From Opitutaceae bacterium (GTDB lineage: Bacteria > Verrucomicrobiota > Verrucomicrobiia > Opitutales > Opitutaceae): a stretch of DNA of 64,000 bases. The stretch spans positions 43,851-107,850 of the forward strand of contig PLXR01000005.1 in assembly GCA_003151495.1 (NCBI GenBank), in the 5' to 3' direction. Shown in pieces: positions 41,082-49,576 of the stretch. The translations under genes and the position numbers were made by a program. How positions within the stretch are numbered: the stretch's first letter is position 1; every line of letters starts with the position of its first letter. Under the pieces are notes generated by a model. The model was not told the origin of the DNA, did not search any database, and saw only the letters and a program-made list of their open reading frames with translations.

Positions 41082-43043
41082 CTATGACTTGCGCTGCATC
41101 CAGACGGTCATCGGGGCGAGGCCCCGGTTGTTCCAAGCGAAGTACGGGATGGCCGCGATCCTGGACGGTGCGGCCCCGGCCGGGAAACGCGCGCCGTCTA
41201 TGTTGAGGACCGTGACCCCGCCCAGGAGGTCGGCCCGGAAGTCGGGGGTCAGCGTCGCGGACGCGGGGACGGCCAGGTCCTCGAGGGATCCCTTGCCGCC
41301 TATGTCCTCCACGCAGTACACGACGGGGCCCCGCTCGAAGGCGACCCTGTCGCGGGTAGCCGAGAGGAGGGGATTCCCGCGGACGGCCTGCACCGGCATG
41401 GGGAGATCCAGCGTGACGGAATCCCCCTTCCGCCACTCCCGGTCGATGACGGCGTACCCGTGGTCCACGACCGCGTTCACGGCCGCGCCTCCGACCCACA
41501 AGGACCATGCGGCGGTCGGCGGCGAGTCATAGCGGTAAAGATCGGTCGGCAGCGGCGTGCCCTGGGCCCACCCCGGGATGCGCACACGGAGCGCAAACCG
41601 CACCGGGTGCTCGGGCGCCACCTCGATCCTCACGGCGCCCTGCCACGGGTAGTCGGTGACCTGGCTGAGGGCGACCCCCGTGCCTGCCACCGAGGCGTGC
41701 CCTTCGCTCTGGGCGAAGAAGTTCACGTACAGCGAGTCGCCGCGCACCGCGTAGAAGTACCCTCCAAGGGCGGCGAGCGTCCGCATCAGGTTCGGAGGGC
41801 AGCACGCGCAGCCGAACCAGGGGGCACGGCCCGCGCAGCCGTAGTTGTTCTTCGCGCTCCCGTCGTAGGCGACCGGGTTCGTGTAGAAGAACCGGTCCCC
41901 GGAGCCCGAGACGCCGCTGATGAACCCGTTGTAGGCGGTGCGCTCGAACACGTCCATGTACTTGGCATCGCCCGTGAGCAGGAACATGCGGTGGTTCCAC
42001 ATCATGAGCGCCACGGCGGCGCATGTCTCGTTGTAGCCCTCGTCGGGCAGGTCGTAGTCGCCCCCGTAGGCCTCGTTCCTCTCCAGGGCGCCGACGCCCC
42101 CGGTCAGGTAGAGCTTCTTCTCGACGACGTTCTGCCAGATCCTGCCGATCGCGGCGGCGTAGCGCGGGTCTCCCGTGAGCGCCGCGACGTCCGCCATCCC
42201 GCAGTACATGTAGTTCGCGCGCACGGCGTGGCCCACCGCCTCGTCCTGGTCCACGACAAGCTTGTGCCTCTGGTTGTACTGGGGGCCCCTGGGACCCCTC
42301 GCGTCCAGGAACTTCTTCGCGAGCCGGAGGAAGCGCGGGTCGCCGGTGACGCGGAAGAGCTTCACGAGCCCCATCTCGACGATCTGGTGGCCCGGGGCGA
42401 CGATCGGGCGGTCCTCGCCGAAGTCCCGCCACAGCAGCTCGGCATTCCTCAGGCAGACGTCGAGGAGCTTTCGCTTGCCCGTCGCCTGGAAGTTCGCGAC
42501 GCCGGCCTCGTAGAGGTGCCCCGCGTCGTAGAGCTCGTGGCTGGCGACCGGGTCCTGCTCCCAGCGCAGTTGGCCGATCCACTTGTGGGCCGGCGAGTCG
42601 GGGTGCATCGTGCGGAAGGTGTAGAGGTACCCGTCGGGCTCCTGGGCCGCGGCGATGCGGTCGATCCACCCGTCGATGCGGGCCTCAAGCGCCGCGTCCG
42701 GGCCCATGCTCAGCACGTACGACGCCCCCTCGATCTCCTTGTAGACATCGGAGTCGTCGAAAGGGAACACCGTCACGGGATTGTTCTCAAACCTGCCCTC
42801 GCCCGCCGCCCGCCGGCGCAGGGTCTCGGCTGCCAGCTCGAAATTGCGAAGCCGCCCCGAGTCCTCGCACTGCTTCAGCGCGAAAGGGAGCGTGACCGTG
42901 CGGTTGATCTCCTGCTTCGCCTGCCAGAAGCCGCCGGTCACGCGGACGGCGGTGAAGGGCACGGGCTGGACTGGGTAGTCGGCGCCGGGGGACCGCAGCG
43001 CGGAAAGAAGGAGGGACAGGCAGACAACGGTGCGGAGGTGCAT
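41082..43043 (-). CDS. GH127-type beta-L-arabinofuranosidase
   Basis: 653 residues from ATG 43043, with a signal peptide (RTVVCLSLLLSALRSPGA). The catalytic region of glycoside hydrolase family 127 (formerly DUF1680) is complete. It has Glu in ERNEAYGGDYDLP as likely acid/base, ETCAAVALMMWNHR with Glu and Cys as zinc ligands, and FGCACCPPNLMRTL with the Cys nucleophile and neighbouring Cys. The enzymes remove terminal beta-L-arabinofuranose from plant cell-wall glycoproteins and other glycans. A second in-frame ATG at 43112 adds 23 residues without a signal. It sits downstream of a GH35-type gene, so the pair probably processes the same oligosaccharide in the periplasm. Confidence 0.9.
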   Translation of the reverse strand: MHLRTVVCLSLLLSALRSPGADYPVQPVPFTAVRVTGGFWQAKQEINRTVTLPFALKQCEDSGRLRNFELAAETLRRRAAGEGRFENNPVTVFPFDDSDVYKEIEGASYVLSMGPDAALEARIDGWIDRIAAAQEPDGYLYTFRTMHPDSPAHKWIGQLRWEQDPVASHELYDAGHLYEAGVANFQATGKRKLLDVCLRNAELLWRDFGEDRPIVAPGHQIVEMGLVKLFRVTGDPRFLRLAKKFLDARGPRGPQYNQRHKLVVDQDEAVGHAVRANYMYCGMADVAALTGDPRYAAAIGRIWQNVVEKKLYLTGGVGALERNEAYGGDYDLPDEGYNETCAAVALMMWNHRMFLLTGDAKYMDVFERTAYNGFISGVSGSGDRFFYTNPVAYDGSAKNNYGCAGRAPWFGCACCPPNLMRTLAALGGYFYAVRGDSLYVNFFAQSEGHASVAGTGVALSQVTDYPWQGAVRIEVAPEHPVRFALRVRIPGWAQGTPLPTDLYRYDSPPTAAWSLWVGGAAVNAVVDHGYAVIDREWRKGDSVTLDLPMPVQAVRGNPLLSATRDRVAFERGPVVYCVEDIGGKGSLEDLAVPASATLTPDFRADLLGGVTVLNIDGARFPAGAAPSRIAAIPYFAWNNRGLAPMTVWMQRKS

Positions 43044-43162
43044 GGGGTGGGTTTCCTCGGGGTGAGGGACCGAGCCTGTGGCCGTCCCTGTCGGGGTCAA
43101 AGTCTCGCTCACATGACGGTAACACGGGGGACGCCCCCCCCGCCGCGGCCCGTCCCGCGCGG

Positions 43163-44803
43163 TCAGTCGCCGCGGTAGAGCGTACAGGTCTCTATCCCGG
43201 GCTCAAGGGGCGGGAATCGCCAGGCCCGCCCCTGGTCGTCCTCGTCGCCGTTCAACCTGCGGCCGGGGACCCATGCCCCGTCCCGAAACACCCCCTCGTC
43301 GACGGCGGCGATCCCCACCCGCCCGCCGACCCCCGGCAGACTGCGGAACGTGACCCTAAACCCGCTTCCCGCGCCGAGGAACTGGCCCGGGCCGTTGGGC
43401 ATGATCAGGCCCGCCCCCCGCTCCGCCTTGTGGCCGAAGAGCTCGTCGAGGGAAATCTCGAGCATCTCGCCGCCGAGGCTTGCGGTGACCGAGGGATGGT
43501 CCCCGTCCAGGACAAAGCCCACCAGGTCTCCCCTTGCCTGGTGCAGGAGGACCTGGGGGGAGATCTGCCGCAGGATGCCGTAGGCGGCGCCGACCGCCGC
43601 CCTTTCCCCCTCGGGCACGGCCGCGGCCGCGGCGCCGATGGCGTCGATCGCGAAGGGCGAGAACCCGATCGCCCGGTAGGCGCCCACCGCGAGGTACAGG
43701 TTCCTCGCGGATTCCGCGCCGCGGTTCGTCTCCGGGATAAAGAGCGGGTTTCCGCACCGGGTGAAGAGTGCGCAGCGCTCGGCGAAGTTGGACGCGTAGA
43801 GGTCGGGGGCGAGGAGCGAGAGGTGGGGCGCCGCCGCCTTCCACAGGTTGATCACGTGCGCCAGGGGTCCGCCGCTCGGATAGTCCCCGGGCTTGGAGCC
43901 CCGGTCGTTGAGCCAGGCGTTCGCGTAGAGCGGGATCGGGTAGGCCGCGGCCCCTGCGGTGGCCACCCGGTCCACGTAGCGGGCGTAGTGCCACGCCATG
44001 AAGATCTCGTCCGTGGCGGCGCCCTCGCCGAAAACGTCCGTCCACGTGCCGGACGTCTTGGCGCCCGCGGCCTCCCATCTCGAGCGCAGCTCGGGCACGA
44101 GGTCCGCGGTGTGCCCCGAGGCGTACCGGAACCAGTCCTCGGGGACGGGCCCCCTGAAGGCCTCCTCGGCGGCAGGGGACCGGTCGCGGGAGTCGCCCAG
44201 GATGCCCACCTCGTTCTCCACCTGGACCAGGAGGACCGTGTGGTCGCGCGAGTCCAGGGAGGCAAGGTGCCCCATGAGAGCGCCGAAGGCGCGCGCATCG
44301 GCCGCGGCGTTCTCCGCGCTGAGCGGCGTCAGCACCTCGGGCTCACTGCGATCGGCGAGTCTCACCCGGGGAAACCGATGGGAATCCGCCTTCACCCAGG
44401 CCGGGGCGTAGCTCGACATTCCGTTCTTCCAGCTCCCGAACCAGAGGAGCCCCAGGTGCATCCCATGCGCCCTGGCCTGCGCCACGAGCCCGTCCACGAC
44501 CCGGAAGTCGAAGCGCCCCTCCTCGGGCTCCACCAGCTCCCACGACACCCCTGCGAGCACGGTGTTGAGGTTCTGGGCCTGAAGCCGCTCCCAGATGGGG
44601 CCCATGTATTCCAGGCTCGAGGAGCTGGAATTGTGGAGCTCCCCACCGAGGATGAGGAACGGCTTCCCGTCCACGTACAGCTGGGTCGCGGGGCCCTGGC
44701 TGCGCAGCTGGGGCGCGCCATCGCCCGAGGCGAGGGAGACAGCCGGGATTGAAAAGGCGCAGAGAAGGCCCAGCGCGGCCGCCGGGGAAAGGGGCTTCTT
44801 CAT
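43163..44803 (-). CDS. GH35-type beta-galactosidase-like (DUF5597) secreted hydrolase
   Basis: 546 residues from ATG 44803, following a signal peptide (AALGLLCAFSIPAVSLASG). The GH-A fold has the acid/base Glu in VLLVQVENEVG and the nucleophile Glu in LFIPETNRG, with the typical start PFLILGGELHNSSSSSLEYM. DUF5597-type proteins extend GH35-like beta-galactosidases with a C-terminal domain, which is present here. Together with the GH127 gene this suggests release of galactose and arabinose from plant or algal polysaccharide. Substrate is inferred from family only. Confidence 0.88.
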   Translation of the reverse strand: MKKPLSPAAALGLLCAFSIPAVSLASGDGAPQLRSQGPATQLYVDGKPFLILGGELHNSSSSSLEYMGPIWERLQAQNLNTVLAGVSWELVEPEEGRFDFRVVDGLVAQARAHGMHLGLLWFGSWKNGMSSYAPAWVKADSHRFPRVRLADRSEPEVLTPLSAENAAADARAFGALMGHLASLDSRDHTVLLVQVENEVGILGDSRDRSPAAEEAFRGPVPEDWFRYASGHTADLVPELRSRWEAAGAKTSGTWTDVFGEGAATDEIFMAWHYARYVDRVATAGAAAYPIPLYANAWLNDRGSKPGDYPSGGPLAHVINLWKAAAPHLSLLAPDLYASNFAERCALFTRCGNPLFIPETNRGAESARNLYLAVGAYRAIGFSPFAIDAIGAAAAAVPEGERAAVGAAYGILRQISPQVLLHQARGDLVGFVLDGDHPSVTASLGGEMLEISLDELFGHKAERGAGLIMPNGPGQFLGAGSGFRVTFRSLPGVGGRVGIAAVDEGVFRDGAWVPGRRLNGDEDDQGRAWRFPPLEPGIETCTLYRGD

Positions 44804-44872
44804 GGGGATTGCGCCGATCTCACGCCACGCAGGCGGAAAGGCCAACCCCTATCCGCCGTGCCCCCCGGATTA

Positions 44873-45067
44873 TCAGCAGGGCTGGTGGCCCCAATCCGTC
44901 TCCTTCAGGTCCTTTTCATAGAGGGCCATCTGCTCCTCGGGGGTGAGCTTGGGAGCGGCCGACGCCTCGCCCGAAGGCGGCGCCTCCGCCCCGCCTGCCG
45001 GCGGCGGGTCTTGCGCAGGGGCGCTGGATTGGCCCGGATCTGCCTTCCCGTTCTTCTTTGGGTCCAT
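44873..45067 (-). CDS. small Pro/Ala-rich protein with conserved acidic C-terminus
   Basis: 64 residues from ATG 45067; the longer frame starting at 45157 adds an irregular leader. A disordered Pro/Gly/Ala-rich N-terminus precedes the conserved-looking end LTPEEQMALYEKDLKETDWGHQPC. I recall similar short C-termini in small Verrucomicrobiota proteins but cannot name a family. No function is known. Confidence 0.5.
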   Translation of the reverse strand: MDPKKNGKADPGQSSAPAQDPPPAGGAEAPPSGEASAAPKLTPEEQMALYEKDLKETDWGHQPC

Positions 45068-45188
45068 CGTGACGGGCGAAGCATAGCACCGAAGGCCACA
45101 CCTGTCACGAATCTCCCGGGACCCACCGACCCCTGGGCCAGGCCCGGCCAAAGGCATCGAAGCCGGGGAATACCGGGAAGGCCGGCGG

Positions 45189-45641
45189 CTAGCCGCCCGC
45201 CTTTGGCGGCTGGTTGAGGATCAGCCAAAAGAGGCCGAGTTCGCGCACCGACTGGCTGAACTGCTCGAAGTTCACCGGCTTGACGATGTAGCTGTTCACG
45301 CCGAGCTGGTAGCTCGCGATCACGTCGCTTTGCTCCTTCGAGGAGGTCAACACCACGACGGGAATTGTCTTGGTGCGCGGGTCGGCCTTGATGCGCTTGA
45401 GCACGTCGAGTCCGTCGATCTTCGGCAGCTTGAGGTCGAGGAGGATCAACCTCGGGGCGTCGGTGATCCGGCGTGCGGAGTGCGGGCCCTCGCAGAATAT
45501 GTAATCGAGGGCCTCCGCGCCGTCGCGCGCGATGTGGATGCGGTTCGCTAGGTTGGCCTTGCGCAGCGAGCGCAGAGCCAGCTCCAGGTCCTTCGGGTCG
45601 TCTTCGACGAGCAGTAGCTCGACAGCGGTGGGTTCGTTCAT
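45189..45641 (-). CDS. Rcp1-like single-domain response regulator (RR3)
   Basis: A 150-residue receiver domain with the full phosphorelay set: acidic pair in LLVEDDPKDLEL, phosphoacceptor Asp in LILLDLKLPKIDG, Thr/Ser in VVVLTSSKEQ, and Lys in SYIVKPVNFEQF. There is no output domain. It overlaps the histidine kinase stop by 4 bp (ATGA), so it is translated with it, and it probably receives phosphate from it. The last gene of the four-gene operon. Confidence 0.92.
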   Translation of the reverse strand: MNEPTAVELLLVEDDPKDLELALRSLRKANLANRIHIARDGAEALDYIFCEGPHSARRITDAPRLILLDLKLPKIDGLDVLKRIKADPRTKTIPVVVLTSSKEQSDVIASYQLGVNSYIVKPVNFEQFSQSVRELGLFWLILNQPPKAGG

Positions 45642-47065
45642 GATTTGGTTTCCTTTTCCAGGGTGAAATTGAAAGTGGCCCCTCGGTCAACGGCGGCATC
45701 GGCCCAGATTCTCCCGCCGTGGCGGCTTACGATGCGCTGCACGATGGCGAGGCCGACGCCCGTGCCCTCATAGTCCTCCGCGCGATGAAACCGCTGGAAG
45801 ACCCCGAACAGCTTGTCCGCGTAGCGCATGTCGAAGCCCGTGCCGTTGTCCCGGACGAAATACGCGTCCGCACCATTGTCCTTCAGGCACCCGATCTCGA
45901 TCTCGGCCCTGTCCCGCTTGTTTGTGTATTTCAGCGCGTTCGAGATCAGGTTCAGCCAGACCTGTTTCAGCAGCGCCGGGTCGCCGAAACTTGGCGGCAG
46001 GTCCGCCACCCGAAGGTCGACCTGCCTGCTCGGCCAAGGAGCCCCGAGCTCGTCGAGCGCCGTGCGCGCAAGCGCGTTCGTGTCGATCGCGTGCTTGTTC
46101 AGCTCCTGCTGCTTGAGCTGCGCAAAGGCGAGCAGGTTGTCGATCAACGCGCCCAGATGCCGGGCGGAATGACGGATGGTCTGGAGGAAGCGGAGGCCCT
46201 CCGCCGGCAGCTGCGGCCCGTAGTCTTCCAGCACCGCCTGGGTATACCCGTCGATCGCACGGACGGGAGTGCGCAAATCGTGCGAGACCGAATACGAAAA
46301 CGCCTCCAGCTCGGTGTTGGCGGTCTTGAGCTCGGCGGTCCGCTCGATGACGCGCTGTTCAAGCTCCGCATTGAGTCGCCGGACGGTTTCATCCGCCTTC
46401 CTGCGCTCCTCGATGTCGCGCGCAACCTCCAGGTTTCTCAGCCGATGCTCATTGTTCCGATAGTACAGGTTCGCGGCGAGGGCGCCGAGGAGCAGAAAAC
46501 ACAGGCTCACGGCTACGATGCCGACAAACAAGCGGCGCAGATTCGTCTCAAACCGGGCGACTTCCCGCTCAAACGCGAGATTCTCGATCTCGATCACCCT
46601 GCCGATCTCGGTCCGTATCGAATCCATCGAGCGCTTGCCCTCCCCACTGGCCACAAGCGCGCCGACCGCTGCCATGTCTCCGCTGCGGCGCATCTGAATG
46701 GATCTGGCCAATTCGCCCATCTTGGCGTCCATCAATGGCCGCACGGCGTCAAGGTGCCTGCGGGATTCTTCAAGCTTCGTCAGCTGGCGCAATTCCCCAA
46801 GCTGGCCGCTGACCCTGCCGCGCACCGCCAAGTAAGGCTCCAGGAACGCGTCGTCTCCTGTGAGCGCGAACCCGCGCTGCCCGGTCTCGGCGTCGATCAG
46901 CGAGGCAAGGAAATCGGCGGCTCGCATTGCGACCAACCGGCTGTGCTGCCGCGCCGAGGCTGCCTGGTCGATCTGCCCGAACACCCAGAACAGGGCTGCC
47001 ACTCCAAAGAGGACCAGCAGGACCGCGCCTGCAAGCGCGGCGGTGACTCTGAGGTTCCTCTTCAA
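45638..47065 (-). CDS. CHASE3-type sensor histidine kinase
   Basis: 475 residues if started at the TTG at 47065, which overlaps the TGA of the upstream regulator and gives a sensible membrane start (KRNLRVTAALAGAVLLVLFGV); an ATG-based longer frame begins at 47149. Two membrane helices flank a CHASE3 sensor domain (ASLIDAETGQRGFALTGDDAF). The cytoplasmic part has a dimerisation helix with phosphoacceptor His in SYSVSHDLRTP and an ATPase with N-box NLISNALKY and G-box GTGVGLAI. A phytochrome-like kinase with single-domain regulators on both sides; the signal is unknown. Confidence 0.9.
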   Translation of the reverse strand: MKRNLRVTAALAGAVLLVLFGVAALFWVFGQIDQAASARQHSRLVAMRAADFLASLIDAETGQRGFALTGDDAFLEPYLAVRGRVSGQLGELRQLTKLEESRRHLDAVRPLMDAKMGELARSIQMRRSGDMAAVGALVASGEGKRSMDSIRTEIGRVIEIENLAFEREVARFETNLRRLFVGIVAVSLCFLLLGALAANLYYRNNEHRLRNLEVARDIEERRKADETVRRLNAELEQRVIERTAELKTANTELEAFSYSVSHDLRTPVRAIDGYTQAVLEDYGPQLPAEGLRFLQTIRHSARHLGALIDNLLAFAQLKQQELNKHAIDTNALARTALDELGAPWPSRQVDLRVADLPPSFGDPALLKQVWLNLISNALKYTNKRDRAEIEIGCLKDNGADAYFVRDNGTGFDMRYADKLFGVFQRFHRAEDYEGTGVGLAIVQRIVSRHGGRIWADAAVDRGATFNFTLEKETKS

Positions 47066-47628
47066 GGCGTGCTCTGTCCCGCTGCTGAAGGTGTCCCTCC
47101 ACGGGGCGGGCTTGCGCGCGGCGCCGCAGGTGCGCCGCTCAATACCCAACCGTTCGGATTCCCAGCGCCGGGCCGCGGGACCAACGTCAGGCGCAGTTTC
47201 AACCCCGCGGTGATGCGCGAGAAATTCTCGAAGTTGAGCGGCTTGACGAGGTAAGCCTCCGCACCCAGCTGGATGCAGGCTTTGACCTTGAGGTTGCTTT
47301 CGGAGAGACTGAGGACGACGATGGGGATGTCACGCGTGCGCCCGTCGGCCCTCACGCGGTGAAGGAAGTCGACACCTGACATCTTTGGCAGGCCCAGGTC
47401 CAGCAGGATCAGATGCGGTCTCGTTGCGCCGCGGGCGGTGAAGGTCCCCGTGCCGAACAGGTAGTCCAAGCCCAGCTCGCCACTGGCGACGACCGTCACC
47501 GGATTGGTGAAGTCCGCGAACTTGAAGGCCCGCAAGGCCAGCGCCGCATCTGTCGCGCTGTCCTCCACCATCAGGATTTCCTGGAGGCCCGAGATGCGGG
47601 CTGCGTCATGTTTGGATGCGTCCTGCAT
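47062..47628 (-). CDS. Rcp1-like single-domain response regulator (RR2)
   Basis: 188 residues. Receiver motifs are complete: VEDSATDAALALRAFKF, LILLDLGLPKMSG with the phosphoacceptor Asp, IVVLSLSESN and AYLVKPLNFENF. The last about 45 residues are Pro/Gly-rich and low complexity. It precedes the histidine kinase with a 4-bp overlap and follows RR1 after 41 bp. No output domain. Confidence 0.9.
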   Translation of the reverse strand: MQDASKHDAARISGLQEILMVEDSATDAALALRAFKFADFTNPVTVVASGELGLDYLFGTGTFTARGATRPHLILLDLGLPKMSGVDFLHRVRADGRTRDIPIVVLSLSESNLKVKACIQLGAEAYLVKPLNFENFSRITAGLKLRLTLVPRPGAGNPNGWVLSGAPAAPRASPPRGGTPSAAGQSTP

Positions 47629-47669
47629 ATGCTATCCAAGGGCGGCTGGTTTGCCTTGGCACCGAAAAA

Positions 47670-48203
47670 TCATGCTTGCATGGCCATTGGGCCGCATACC
47701 CGTTCATTTCTCGCGGAGGCGCATTCCGGTGGCAGCATGACCAGGCTTAGCTTCAACCGTCTGGTGACCTGGAGCAGCGCGGCGACATCGACCGGCTTGA
47801 TTAGGTGTTCCGCGACGCCGAGCTGGAGGCACATCATGATCGCCGGGGCGCTCCGGGTCATGCTAAGCGAAACCACGGGGATATCCGAAGTGCTCTCGTG
47901 GGACCTGATCCGGCGCAGGAAATCGTGGCCCGACATCCCGGGCAATTGGAGGTCGAGAAGGATCAATAGCGGACGCACGGGTCCGCGCTTTGCGCAAGCG
48001 CCGGTGCCGAACAGATAGGCCAATGCCCGTTCGCTGCTTGGGAGGACCGTGAGCGGGTTTGCGATTCCGGCGCGCCGAAACAAACGGAGCGCCAGATCCG
48101 CGTCGGTCGCACTGTCTTCGACCATCAGGATCTCCGAGGCACCCTTTGTTTCCGGACTCGGGCGCCCTCTGGGGTGGGATGGCTTTGTCACCAGCGGTCC
48201 CAA
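47670..48203 (-). CDS. Rcp1-like single-domain response regulator (RR1)
   Basis: 177 residues, the first gene of the operon. Receiver motifs are VEDSATDADLALRLF, LLILLDLQLPGMSG with the phosphoacceptor Asp, VVSLSMTRSA and EHLIKPVDVAALL. The VSLSM stretch keeps a Ser at the switch position. Upstream 48204-48491 probably holds the operon promoter; no obvious palindrome was seen. Confidence 0.9.
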   Translation of the reverse strand: MGPLVTKPSHPRGRPSPETKGASEILMVEDSATDADLALRLFRRAGIANPLTVLPSSERALAYLFGTGACAKRGPVRPLLILLDLQLPGMSGHDFLRRIRSHESTSDIPVVSLSMTRSAPAIMMCLQLGVAEHLIKPVDVAALLQVTRRLKLSLVMLPPECASARNERVCGPMAMQA

Positions 48204-48491
48204 TTAGTAAATAACGCGCATGGAGCACTATGTGCCATTCTCCCCAAACGCGATGTGGGGTGTTGACCTACTTGTTGGCCCATTTGCCCCGGCGGCGACC
48301 GCTACCCAAAGGGGATTGCAGTCTCGGGGGGCAATTCCATTGGGGATCCTCTCGGAAATGTAGGGGAGATGGCGCAAACTTGGGGCCAATCGTGTCCACC
48401 CCGACTTGGGGTCTACGAATCCTCCCTGGGTCCGTCCCCTGCGGGATCTGAACTCCGGGGACCCGACTCCTCCCTCCCACCCCCGAATCGG

Positions 48492-49517
48492 CTAGGCTCC
48501 CGGGCCGAGGTCGGCCACCTTCTTCTCCAGCTCGCGTACTCGGACAATGATGTCGGGCAGCCTCTGTATGGCGACCCATTGGCGCTTCGCCTGCTTGTCA
48601 GGCACCGCAGGCAGTCCGAGGACCGTCTCCCCGTCGGCGATGTCGCGCATCACCCCGGACTTCCCCCCGACGGTCACCTGCCGGCCGATCTTGAGGTGGC
48701 CGGCTATTCCGGACTGGGAGGCGATGACCCCGTAGTCGCCGAGCTGGGTGCTGCCCGCGAACCCCACCTGGCCCATGATCAGGCAGTGGCGGCCGATCTG
48801 AACGTTGTGGGCGACGTGCACCAGGTTGTCGATCTTGGTGCCGGCCCCGATGACCGTCGGGCCGAGGGCCCCGCGGTCGATCGCGGAATTCGCCCCGATC
48901 TCAACGTCGTCGTGGATGACCACGTTGCCCACCTGGGGGATCTTGACGTGCCTGCCCTGGGAGAAGACGTAGCCGTAGCCGTCGGACCCGATCACGGTTC
49001 CCGCGTGGATCGAGACCCGGTTTCCCACCTGGGTGCGGGGGTAAAGCACGACGTTGGGGAAGAGGCGGACGTCCTCGCCCAGCGTGCAGTCGCGCCCGAC
49101 GTGGTTGCCCCCCATGAGCACGCAGCGGGCGCCGATCCTGGCCCCGGGGCCGACGACGCATCCCGGCCCGATCTGAGCGGAGGCGTCCACCCGGGCGGTT
49201 GGGTCGAGGGTTGCGCCGGGATGGACGCCCGCCTCCGCCCTCTCCGGGGGATAGAGGATCTCCAGCGCCCGGGCGGCGGCGACCCTGGGGTTCGCCACGC
49301 GGATGATGACCTTCGTCGCCGAGGTGAACGCGCCCGAGACGAGGATCGCGGAGGCGGCGCCCGCATCGGCCGCCGCGAAGTACGAATCCTTCTCGGCAAA
49401 CGTCAGGTCGCCAGGTCCCGCGCGCTCCGCCGAGGCGAAGCCGGTCAGCGCGACCGACGGATCACCGACGACCTCCCCCCCGATCTCCTTGGCGATGGAC
49501 GCTGTGGTGTGGCTCAT
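48492..49517 (-). CDS. lpxD: UDP-3-O-acylglucosamine N-acyltransferase
   Basis: A 341-residue enzyme of lipid A synthesis. It has the typical N-terminal uridine-binding domain and then a left-handed beta-helix of hexapeptide repeats (PGARIGARCVLMGGNHVGRDC and onward). The catalytic His is in KIDNLVHVAHNVQIGRHC, and the C-terminal helix (VAIQRLPDIIVRVRELEKK) is present. It acts in the cytoplasm, transferring a hydroxyacyl chain from ACP to the glucosamine amine. No other lipid A genes are adjacent. Presence of LpxD supports a lipid A-producing Gram-negative host. Confidence 0.95.
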   Translation of the reverse strand: MSHTTASIAKEIGGEVVGDPSVALTGFASAERAGPGDLTFAEKDSYFAAADAGAASAILVSGAFTSATKVIIRVANPRVAAARALEILYPPERAEAGVHPGATLDPTARVDASAQIGPGCVVGPGARIGARCVLMGGNHVGRDCTLGEDVRLFPNVVLYPRTQVGNRVSIHAGTVIGSDGYGYVFSQGRHVKIPQVGNVVIHDDVEIGANSAIDRGALGPTVIGAGTKIDNLVHVAHNVQIGRHCLIMGQVGFAGSTQLGDYGVIASQSGIAGHLKIGRQVTVGGKSGVMRDIADGETVLGLPAVPDKQAKRQWVAIQRLPDIIVRVRELEKKVADLGPGA

Positions 49518-49576
49518 TTTTGGAGGGGGTCGCAGGGGGTCCTCCTGCGTCGAGGGTATGTAGGGGAAGGGAAGCC

